From the NCBI GenBank assembly GCA_029204225.1, contig CM055107.1:13530878-13594877 (forward strand): a DNA stretch of 64,000 nt, written 5' to 3'. The translations under genes and the position numbers were made by a program. Under the pieces are notes generated by a model. It was not told where the DNA came from and did no database searches. It worked only from the letters and a program-made list of their open reading frames with translations. Positions 1 to 9,100 of the stretch are shown here, piece by piece. This DNA comes from Diphasiastrum complanatum (lineage: Eukaryota > Streptophyta > Lycopodiopsida > Lycopodiales > Lycopodiaceae). Within the stretch, counting starts at the first letter, position 1. Every line of letters starts with the position of its first letter.

Positions 1-331
1 TCCTTTCTGTCGCGCGCAGGGTGCCTTGCACACGGGCTGTCATGACATTCATGCAGGATTTGGGCCCTTATATCATCATTTTCTGGCAGACAAACTTTTC
101 CATTATGGAAAAGCAACCCATTCCTAATGGAATAGTCTCTTTGTATTTTGTCCTGAGGAGAAATCTTGGAATCCTGCATTCCAAGCTCATCACTAGATCT
201 AGAACAACCTGCCAGGACGTCTAGCCAAATACGACCGAAGTACCTATCGGTCTTACACAAATCTCTTAAGGACAGATACAATTCAGATTGGATCTCAGAA
301 AAGCTTAACTGATTAACCTCTCCAATCCGGC
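1..331 (-). pseudogene. gypsy A: RNase H tail and integrase zinc-binding start
   Basis: Translating the minus strand gives the end of RNase H, including the DALSR motif typical of gypsy elements, then a linker. Nearer position 1 there is an HECHDS-like stretch from the HHCC zinc-binding part of integrase. The reading frame is broken several times. The integrase core would lie to the left of the window. Confidence 0.6.
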
Positions 332-1455
332 TTAAGGCATCCGTGACACTATTAGAAGTACCCTTTCGGTACTCAATGTCATAATGAAATTCTTGGAGCA
401 TCTCTGACCACTAAGGTCGACCGCATCGTTAATATACTTTAACACTTGATGGTCAGTAACTATAGTAAATTGGGAGCCATATAAATAATGTCTCCAAACT
501 TTCAGGGCATGAATAACAGCAAAAAGTTCCTTGTCATAGGTGGAATACCGCCTTTGAGGAGGGTCCAACTTCTTGCTTTCAAAAGCTACCGCCCTACCAT
601 CTTGATATAGGACTGCGCCTATAGCATAGTCACTGGCATCCGTTTCAAGTACATACGGCTTGTTAGGATCCACTGTGTAGAATAGGCGCTGTAGTTACAC
701 AGTATTTGAGGTTCTCAAAATTTTGATTCAACTCTTCAGTCCAAGTAACTGGAGGACTGGTCACTGAACTTACTGTGCCGGCTTATTCTTTTAGCCCCTC
801 TGAGGACAGTCGTCAAGGCCAATGCAATTAATGCATAGTTCAAGATGAATCTATGAAAAAACCCCGTGAAGCCCAAAAAGGACTTAATTTTTTGGATGGT
901 TTTAGGAATAGGCCATTTACGTACCTGTCGGACTTTATTTGGGTCAATTTCCAACCCATGGTCCGAAATAATGTGACCAGGGTATAAGAACCTTTTTAGG
1001 AAGATCTCACCTTTGGACTCCTTGGCAAAAAGCTTCTCCTGCCTAAGTAACTTTAAGACAATCTTGAGATGCTCCTCATGCTCCTCCAAGTTCTTGCTAT
1101 AGATGAGAATATCATCTAAGTACACTATCACAAACTTTCCCAGATATGGATGAAGAAGATTGTTCATCATCTGTTGGAAAGTCGGTGGAGCATTTGTCAA
1201 GCCAAATGGTAACAGAAACTCATAATGGCCGTACTTAGTTTTAAACCCGGTTTTTTCAACATCCTCAGTCTTTATGCGAATTTGATGATGCCCTGATCTC
1301 AAATCGATTTTGGTGAAGTACTTTGCACCGTGCAATCGATCAAGCAGCTCATCCATTCGCGGCAAAGGATAATGATTTTTATTTGTTAATTTATTCAACT
1401 TTTTAAAGTCCACACAAAGACGAGTACCTTCATCTTTTTTATCAACAAGGAGCAC
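332..1455 (-). pseudogene. gypsy A reverse transcriptase and RNase H
   Basis: RT is at 736-1455. It reads LCVDFKKLNKLT, a KIDLRSGHHQIRI motif carrying the first catalytic Asp, [13 protein letters not shown], and an intact YLDD box in VIVYLDDILIYSK. RNase H is at 332-673 and has the ETDASDYAIGAVL start, FESKKLDPPQRRYSTYDKEL and a TDHQ motif. The two are in different frames and are separated by a decayed stretch at about 674-735. The end of RNase H shifts frame near position 405. In a working element these domains copy the RNA genome into DNA and remove the RNA strand. Confidence 0.88.
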
Positions 1456-2384
1456 GGGTGTCCCCCAGGGAGATTTACTAGGCTAACATGGCCCATCTTA
1501 AGGTAATTTTGCAGTTGCCTATAAACCTCATCCTCTTCAGTAGTACTCATCCTATAGGGGTACAGTGATATAGGTGAACTACCAGGAATCAGTTTAATAC
1601 CATGGTCAACACCCCTAGAGGGGGGAAGACCCTCAGGAAGCTGCTCAGGAAACACATCATTAAATTCTTGCCTAAGTTTCCTAAAGATTTCACCTTCTGG
1701 TGAGTTTTCTTGCTTTAGGTTATTAGACATTAGTTCCATTTGGAGATTGTAAAATTGCAAGCTACGTTCTTCATGGTAAGTAAACCAACATAAATAAGAA
1801 TTGCAATCAACAACATCCATACATTTAACTGTTTTTAAAGTAGAAAGCATATACGGAGTAGAAATATCAACACTTCCATTTAATTCTATGAGTGAGCTGT
1901 TATGCAAGAACGACAAACTGTGAGTTACATAGTTCTTCTTCATAGACTCGTTCCTCTCATAGAACCACTCCTTTCCAAGTATTACATCTACTCTATCTAG
2001 ATTCATAATGTGAAAGTCTCATTTATCCTTATAGGCTTGAATCTCTACTGGTAGACGTGAGACTATCTGGTCCCAAACTTGGCTTTCTGCTCCCGTTGCC
2101 AGCTTCACTGTGTATCGGTGGTCACTTTGCCTTGTTTCCACCTTTAGCTTCTGCAACAAATTAGCGTTAATAAAATTATGTGTGGAACCATCGTCAAATA
2201 AAACAGTTACGGCTTGGCCACTCACAATCCCCTTCATCCGAATGAGGTCAGGAGGGCCAAAAACAGCCGTATTAAAACAACAATGCTCGCACACATAATT
2301 ACTAGCAAAGGAAAGATCTACACTAGATATGCTAGAGTTACCTGGCGTCTTAAAAGATGCCCCTTTAGCTTTCCATTTCTTGGG
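1456..2384 (-). pseudogene. gypsy A protease and protease-RT linker
   Basis: The protease portion (about 2019-2294) contains VTVLFDDGSTHNFIN, the pepsin-like retroviral protease active site in its plant gypsy form. It is followed by VILGKEWF, the usual end of the domain. The linker (1395-2006) carries a DVFPEQLPEGLPPSR stretch that normally leads into RT. The last codons of the gag zinc knuckle resume at 2385, on the far side of the small inserted element. Stops separate the segments. Confidence 0.78.
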
Positions 2385-2399
2385 ACATTCCTTTGCGAC
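2385..2399. repeat. Target-site duplication flanking the 2400-3088 insert (partner 3089-3103)
   Basis: The 15 bases at 2385-2399 and at 3089-3103 match at 13 positions (acatt-ctt-gcgac core). Both copies encode the same gag zinc-knuckle codons (VAK[E/Q]C) on the minus strand. Removing one copy together with the insert restores a continuous zinc-knuckle region, which is the signature of a transposition target-site duplication. Nine bases would be usual for Mutator-like elements, so the apparent 15-base length is atypical. Confidence 0.65.
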
Positions 2400-3088
2400 A
2401 GTGTTTCCTCAAAACGCGTTTCGAACGCTAAAACGTGTTCAAAACGGGACTTACAAAACGACCCCGTTTTGAAACGCCGTTTCAGTGTTCGAAACGACTG
2501 AAAAAAAAAAAAACCAATTTTTTTTTTTTTTGAACAGTACCATAAGCTTTGTAGTATGTACTTTCAATGGGCATGAACAGATTCTCGCAACCTAATAACC
2601 TATCCATGATAGTATCAATAATTGACTGAGGAAAGTGACCATAGTCACCAATGACCATACACAGATTCTCTCTTAAAATTGCATTCTAATTTCTCTAGAG
2701 CATTCTCATAAAATTGGATTTTTTCACTTTATTAGACTGTCTATGACATCTGTAAACTTCAAAAACCGCGCCATAAGCTTTGTAGTATGTACTGGCAATG
2801 GGCATGAACAGATTCTCGCAACCTAATAACCTATCCATGACAGTATCAATAATTGATTGAGGAAAGTCACCATAGTCACCATACACAGCTTCTCCTCTTG
2901 AAATTGCATTCTCTAGAGCATTCTCATGAAATTGGATGTATCTACTTGTTACTAGACTTTCTATGACATCTGTAAACCCCAAAAACACATTTTCAAAAAA
3001 ACAAAACCCTAAATTTTTTTTCCCGTTTCGAACCTGAACCAGATGTTTCATACGTGTTTTGAAACAACGTACGAAACATGCCCATGAA
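2400..3088. mobile_element. Small Mutator-like / foldback element carrying a captured coding fragment
   Basis: This 689-bp insert interrupts gypsy A. Its left arm (2400-2525) and right arm (about 2998-3088) are both rich in CAAAACG and TTCGAAACG motifs. In inverted orientation each arm ends in TTCGAAACG followed by a run of A. Between the arms lie two tandem copies of a 230-bp segment with protein-like content that is unrelated to retrotransposons. Inverted arms, a target duplication and a host-like internal segment are the known architecture of Pack-MULEs. The arms match only patchily by eye, so the superfamily is not certain. Confidence 0.55.
2540..2996 (-). repeat. Tandem pair (231-bp period) of a captured coding fragment
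   Basis: Positions about 2540-2770 and 2771-2996 are two copies of one segment, roughly 90 percent alike. The right copy stays open on the minus strand for about 75 codons and includes short stretches such as DFPQSIIDTVMDRLLGCENL and FMPIASTYYKAYGAV. The left copy has frameshifts. The fragment is not a retrotransposon domain that I recognise and looks like part of an ordinary protein gene. I cannot name the source gene. Confidence 0.6.
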
Positions 3089-3103
3089 ACATTGCTTCGC
3101 GAC

Positions 3104-3991
3104 ATGACTTGGTTCCATGCAGTTGAAGCATAGATTGTCGCTTCTGGCTTTCATAAAGGTTTCCTGGTCCAAGGTAGATCTTTTCTTCGACTTACCTGAA
3201 CGTGAAGACCCATCCTTTGCCTTGTCTTTCGATTTCTTTGGAAAAAAAGGCTTCTTACCCTTTACGTCGGGCAAGACACCAGTCTCAGGCTTAGCCATCA
3301 TACGAGTATCATCGTAGATTCTGGCGAAGCGAACAACATCCTCGAGGGTAAGAGGCTGGTTCCTCTTGACCTCTAGCTGATAGTCTTTTGGCAACCCAAG
3401 TATAAAATGCAACTTTGCTAGCAAAGGATCTATTCTAGTTGTAAAATGGAAAAGGTCCTCCTAAAAATTTTGTAAATACTGATCCAGGGACCGGCTCCCC
3501 ATATGGATCGTTGCATATTGACGGTAAATTTCAAAATCATCAAGAATAGGAAGGAAGGCCGCCTTAAAGGCCTTACAGAAATCATCCCAATTTCTAGGAA
3601 CTTCAGGCTTACCCCTTATATCTTGCCACCAGGTAAATGCTTTACCTCGCAGGTACATGATGGCAAGATTGATCTTGTTATCCTCGGATGAATCGTGCAT
3701 GGAAAAGTGCAAATTCCATCGATCCAACCATTGCAAGACCGCCTCCGGGGTTCTATCCTTCTTTTCCCCAGCAAAAGCTTCAGGAGTGAACAAGGGTTGA
3801 TGCACCAATTGCCTTAGCTGCGTCAATTCCTTGAGATCCTGCTGATCCCGACTGTGCCTAGCTTGCATATCTACAATCTGTTGCTGTAGATTGTTAATTG
3901 CCAGCATCAAAGCATCAGGGTCTAAGACAGAGGTAGATACCGTAACCTCTTTAACAGGGGACATAGGCTGTGTGGTAGGAGTAGGCTCCAT
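3104..3991 (-). pseudogene. gypsy A gag (capsid and zinc knuckle)
   Basis: Gag starts at the ATG at 3991, downstream of the leader. The first part (3461-3991) has a coiled-coil-like NLQQQIVDMQARH region and the capsid signature FTWWQDI followed by WDDFCKAFKAAFLP. The second part (about 3104-3424) has LHFILGLPKDYQLEV and the CFNCMEPSHVAKQC zinc knuckle (CX2CX4HX4C). A frame break near 3425-3460 separates them, and the 2400-3088 element interrupts the sequence just after the knuckle. Gag would package the element RNA in virus-like particles. Confidence 0.85.
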
Positions 3992-4872
3992 TTCTACAAG
4001 AAGGAGAGAGGTGAATTAAGAAGAGATGATCGAAGAGAAAAGCTACTCAAGGAAGGTAGATACAAAACTACTCTTGCTGTCTCTTTACAAACCAAATGGT
4101 ATTGTCCATGGCTGCCAAGAGGAAAAAGAGAGAGCAAAGAGAAGGATGCACTACCACCTCCACCTCTTTTCACAAAAAACAGATGCATAGGAGAGGTATG
4201 CCTCCCTCTCCATGCTATCCTACTACCTGCCAAGTGGCCTTACTTTGCCACCTAGCCTCTACCTCAGCCTTCTGGCCATCTCCTGGCAACCTACCAGGTG
4301 GTCCTCAGCCCCCCTCCCCCCCCCCCCCCCTTCTTTCTCTTTCTCCTTTCCAAAACTGTACAGTGCTGTCAGACACAGACAGGAGAAGGAAAAACGTGTT
4401 TATTTTTTCAGGGAGGGCCCCGAATCGTCCAACCAAGGATCAGAAATGACACGCAACTGTAGGGCGCTGCCTTCTGCCACCTATCCTGGCCAGAACAGTG
4501 CCACATGGCGGATTTTCAAAACACTTTTTGGAAACCATCGCTGGTCAGGCAGTGATCTACAATTTGGAAGTTTTTTCCTACGCTGAGGAGGGTCCATCGC
4601 AACCAGATTTATGCTTGAATCTGAACGAATCAACTGTAGGAAGGGCCACCACCTGTCCTTTCCTGGACGGTGCGACGTGGTAGGTCCTCTTTGGGCCCCC
4701 AACTGTTTTTTTTTAAACTTTTACTTCAATTTTTCGTAAAAAAAACAGCGGAAAGAAGAACACAAGAAGGTGCATAAAAAATGCGTTTTAAACCCGTTTT
4801 GAAATCCGTCAAAAGCACCGAAACTTACAAGAAAAACTCTACGGATCAACGGACCTGCTTTCAGCATGCAGT
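3992..4872 (-). other. gypsy A 5' leader between PBS and gag
   Basis: This stretch between the primer-binding site and the gag start has no convincing coding content. It holds a poly-C run near 4311-4331 and purine-rich patches. Short open frames here overlap each other on both strands and resemble no known protein. Confidence 0.6.
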
Positions 4873-4885
4873 GGCTCTGATACCA
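4873..4885 (-). promoter_or_regulatory. Primer-binding site (initiator tRNA-Met) of gypsy A
   Basis: On the minus strand this reads TGGTATCAGAGCC, the complement of the plant initiator tRNA-Met 3' end. It lies two bases from the inner end of the LTR, as expected for a minus-strand element. Confidence 0.88.
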
Positions 4886-4887
4886 TA

Positions 4888-5334
4888 TGTTACAATCCCT
4901 ACTTATTGCAACATCCAGGTGCCGGTTAACCACAAGAGATCGAACGATTCACGTTCCACCCCGCCGTAGGACCTAATCCGGGTCCACCCACCGTGCCCTG
5001 ACTTGTGACCGTAACAAGCTGAATCCGACCTCCCTCCTAGACGGCGTCCCATACCACCGCCTAGGCTCTCAGCCATTTCCTGCCTCACGTTAGCAAACAT
5101 CCTGGCTGTGCACACGCTCTCCATCCACCTCCTCCTAGGTAGATAGAATGGATGGCAATTGAGCCTTCTTTCCCTTGTATACCTTCAAGGAGAGAGACTC
5201 CAAGCCATGTGCACACCTAGATCATGACACGTGGCAACCATGCAGGTTCACGAGTCACTGGTCAAGTCTACAGGCCTCGTCATCGTCCAGTCTCAAGTTT
5301 GGGTTTGGGACCCAAGGGAGTGTGGTCCCTAACA
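4888..5334 (-). repeat. 5' LTR of gypsy A (447 bp)
   Basis: The + strand reads TGTTACAATCCC at one end and GTGGTCCCTAACA at the other, giving TGTTA...TAACA terminal inverted repeats. One side abuts the PBS. ATTAT at 5335 is the likely flanking target sequence. The partner LTR is beyond the left edge. Confidence 0.82.
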
Positions 5335-5561
5335 ATTATTCAGCCCAATAACAATTTGAAGACTTAAATACCTGCTTGCAATGAATTAACTTGGGAGCAA
5401 ATGTTAAGAGCTTGCTAATTTTGGTTTTTTTTTCTTCCTTGAAATTCATTGACATGCTCCGTTGAAGAAACTTGATGTCGGATGTTGGATTTTGGTTTTC
5501 ATTAAGCTGTGAAGGGTGGATGTAGTGTAGCTTACTTGCACCTCCCAAACATCCTTCGAAA

Positions 5562-5617
<56 letters not shown>

Positions 5618-5744
5618 GTCATGTTTTTGCCTCTCAAAGCAATCCTTTTAACTATGGCCATTTGTGTGCTTTTTATGCTTGAATTCTTTGCATTTGGAAA
5701 TATAATGTACTTTAATGCTTAAGATCTTAACCATTTCTTTTCAG
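5335..5744 (+). other. Probable DDB2 intron sequence with (GA)n microsatellite
   Basis: This interval lies between gypsy A and the first visible DDB2 exon. It shows no exon-like coding sequence and ends in a good 3' splice site (pyrimidine-rich ...TTTCTTTTCAG). The (GA)25 run is at 5566-5615. Confidence 0.6.
5566..5615. repeat. (GA)25 microsatellite
   Basis: An uninterrupted GA dinucleotide run of 50 bases. Confidence 0.95.
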
Positions 5745-6139
5745 GTTTGCAAAGCAAAAGATCATCAAGCAGGTTTTGTGGGCTCTATCTATATTGATTG
5801 TCCAAATAAACCTTGCTTTCTTTGTAAAAAACAAGGTGGGCTCCTTCATTATACTTTTGCTCCATTTAACTGTAGTTTTCCATTTCAACAACATATAAAT
5901 CAAGGTTTATGGCCCTATCTAAGATAATTGTTTGAACAATCATGGCCCACATTGGATTTAACGAAGTCATTGTCAACTATATCTAAACATGTTGATATCA
6001 ACTTTGCATAGGTCACACTACTGCTTCATGTCCTCATCGAGTTGCAACAGAACATGGAGTTTCACCTGCATCACGTAGGCATTCATCAGGAATGATTGAG
6101 TTTGTGTTGGAGCGTCAGCTTGGAAATCATCCTGCAGTG
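5745..6139 (+). CDS. DDB2: DDB2 zinc-knuckle exons (two exons)
   Basis: Exon 5745-5835 begins after TTTTCAG and encodes [11 protein letters not shown] and then [13 protein letters not shown]. It ends in phase 1 before GTGGGC. Exon 6012-6139 follows GCATAG, completes the zinc knuckle with [19 protein letters not shown], and ends at GTG before GTGAGT in phase 0. The pair encodes 73 residues. This N-terminal zinc-knuckle segment precedes the propeller in plant DDB2 proteins as I know them. The codon that spans the splice junction is intact. Confidence 0.9.
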
Positions 6140-9100
6140 GTGAGTTTTTATTATTATTGCTAGGTGCCACTTAGTGGGGCGCTTCTCTACACTTTTCATA
6201 GTTCAATGTTTTATAACTATAATGCCATCCAAATTTGGGATTAGAGGATTTCTTTATTTACTTCAATATATGTATGCAACAGTCTGAGCATAGACTTAGG
6301 TGAAGAAGTTTGAGAAAACTTGTTACTTGGCTTGACATGGATGAAATATTTAAAATGCATAGAGGAAAAAGCTTGCAATCATGGGGTGAGGTCCTTTTTT
6401 AGTCGTTTGTGTGCTTTTAATGAATGATTTTGCTAGATTTTGTGATCTTCCTTTGTGTAGATGTTGTTATTCATCATCTCCCTCTCCCTCTTTTTATTTT
6501 AAGCAAGTTTTATAAGATGCAAACCTTTGATACATGCTTGTGAGAATCTTTGACAAAGAGTATACCTTAGTGCATCTATATTTTGTAGACAGGTACCGAG
6601 AGGCTTTGTTATGCATTCCTCAGGAAGTTCAAGTGTTTCACTTCATGAAGGGATTTCGAGAGGGTAATGGCTTTGTATTATGAAGATGGAAAAAGAGGCC
6701 TGATCCTATTGTAGCAGTTGCTACAGGCGGTCAGCAACATTGGGGACGCAAAGGGCAAATTGAGCAAGAAGAGAAAGTTTGAAGGTTAATGTAATAGATC
6801 CTAACACCATAGTAGGGCAAACACTAACTGATCCACCCAACCTTGCCTACTCCCTGATATAGAGTAAGCCCCTCCTAGCCCAGTGTGAGGACTGGTAGCA
6901 TGCATACTGCCCAAGTGTCGGCCACGTGGCACTGACGTGGCCGACTGCACGTCGGGACCCAACTGGGGGCCATGTCCTGCTGACAAGGTCCCTAGACTGT
7001 GTTAGGCCCGCCATGGCTATGGAGCGTGCTGGGGCACACTACTCACACCGTCTTTCCCTGTTGGTCCTGTACGTTGGACACAACCCTAACTGTGGTATCT
7101 GACCTATCTGTGTTCTCTAGGGTTTGGCATTGGTCACGAGCTCGTAACACTCCCTCCCCCTTAAGAACTGTCTTGGTCCTCTAAGACAAAGTTTGGAAAA
7201 ATCTTGCGAAGGACGCTGCCTCTTTCCCAAGTGGCATTCTCAACAGGCTGATCATTCCACTTGACCAGATATTCTCGGTATAGAGTATGACGAGTCTGCG
7301 TCTCTCTACTATCAAGAATCTCCTCTGGTTCATGTGGAGGTTGTTGAGGATCCAATGGGAGAACTAGAACACTGTCCCCTACCAGATTTTTTGATCTGGC
7401 TAAGGCTTTTCGTAATTGACTTACATGAAAGATTGGAAAAACCTTACTACTGTGTGGGAGTTCTAGTTCATAGGTGACCTCGCCTGGTCTCCTACTGATG
7501 GTAAAGGGACCACAATACCTAGGAGACAACTTAGCACACACTCCTGATTTGAGGGTTTTAGAGTCAACTGGGACTCTCAAGTAGACTTTTTCACCAGCGG
7601 AGAACTGCACATCTTGTTTGTGTGGACTTGCATAATGCCTGGCTCGATCCTGGGACTGTCTGATGCTACGCTTAGCATGTTCTATCATCTGGTTTAGGTC
7701 TTCTAAAAAGTTTCTGGCTGCTTCAACTTTTTCTTGTTTAAACCCTACAGCTGTGGGTGAGCGTGGCTGAAAACCGTACATTAGCATAAATGGGCTGTAT
7801 CTCGTAGCTGAATGTTTGGTACTGTTATAAGCAAACTCTAAAATCGAGAGATACTCCTCTCAATTAGTCTGCTTCTTGCTGACGTATGCACGAAGCATAT
7901 CCTCCAGCACCTGATTTACTCTCTCCGTTTGACCGTCCGTCTGTGGTTGGTCAGTGGTACTCATATTAAGTTTAGTATGGAGATGATGGAATATTGCCCT
8001 CCAAAAATTTCCATTAAACTTACTGTCCCGATCGCTGACTATGCCAGAAGGTAGACCGTACAATTTATATAGCTCGTCTACAAACAACCTCGCTAACTTT
8101 GGAGCTCTAACGGTTGTTTTGGTCGGAATAAAATGAGCCATTTTGGTCAGACGGTCAATTGTGATCCATATAGCGTCATTTCCCTTTTGGGTTTTAGGCA
8201 GGCCTACTATAAAATCCATGGAGATACTCTCCCATTTACCAGCTGATATATCTAAGGGCTGCAACAACCCTCTTGCCTTTAAACGCTTTGCTTTATTTAC
8301 TTGACATTTTTGGCAACTGGTTACATATTGTTGGACGTCCTTTTTCATACTGGGCCAGAAAAATTGCCTACGAAGAAGCTCATAGGTCTTCTGTATGCCT
8401 GGGTGTCCCGCACTAGGATTGTCATGACATTCATATAGGACCTGCTGCCTATAATCCTCTGAATTGGGGACACATACTCTATCTCTATAGAGCAAGTACT
8501 CATCCTGAATGGAATACTTTTTCCATTTGAATCCTTGAGTCAACTGACCCTCAACCACTAGGGTTTGCTTGGGTAATACAGGCTCAGAATCCTCAACGTC
8601 ATTTGACGTATACTCGGACTCATCATCATCCTCCAACGGAAGCTGCCGTATTTTTGGATGAACTGGCACCGGTCTGGGAACTGGTTCTGGAGTCTATAAC
8701 TGTCTGCTCTGGACTAAGTTCCAGATAGTAGAGAAGAATGCATCATGCTGGCACTTCCCTCTCCAGGACTCGAGTAACTCATTACGAATCAGAGTAAAAC
8801 TCAGCTCGTTTATCATAGGCATTCTGCTACGAGCATCTGCTACTGTATTGAATTTTCCCCATCTATATCTGATAGACATATCAAACTCTTGCATCAACTC
8901 TGCCCAACGTGCTTTCCGACCTCTAAGCTCAGGTTGATTGCAAAGGTATCTGAGACTCTCATGGTCTGTCAGGACCTCAAAGTTGGCACCATACAAATAA
9001 TGCCTCCAAGTCTTAAGGGCATGGACTATAGAAAAGAGTTCCTTTTCATAGGCACTGTACCTAGTCTGAGCTGGCTCGAGTTTTTTACTCTCGAACGCAA

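Larger units (their letters stand above)
1..5334 (-). mobile_element. Ty3/gypsy LTR retrotransposon A (5' LTR, gag, PR, RT, RNase H; 3' part outside window)
   Basis: On the minus strand the order is LTR (4888-5334), a PBS matching initiator tRNA-Met, a leader, gag, protease, RT, RNase H and the start of integrase, which is the gypsy order. The left window edge cuts the element inside the integrase, so the second LTR is not visible. Stops and frameshifts separate the domains, and a 689-bp foreign element sits in the gag zinc-knuckle region, so this copy cannot encode a working polyprotein. It lies directly upstream of the first visible DDB2 exon. It may sit in an upstream DDB2 intron, because no first coding exon was found between it and position 5745. 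Confidence 0.88.

Noticed and set aside
4096-4702. Overlapping open frames on both strands in the gypsy A leader
   Set aside because: They overlap in opposite directions, are Pro/Ser-biased from poly-C DNA, and show no protein family motif.
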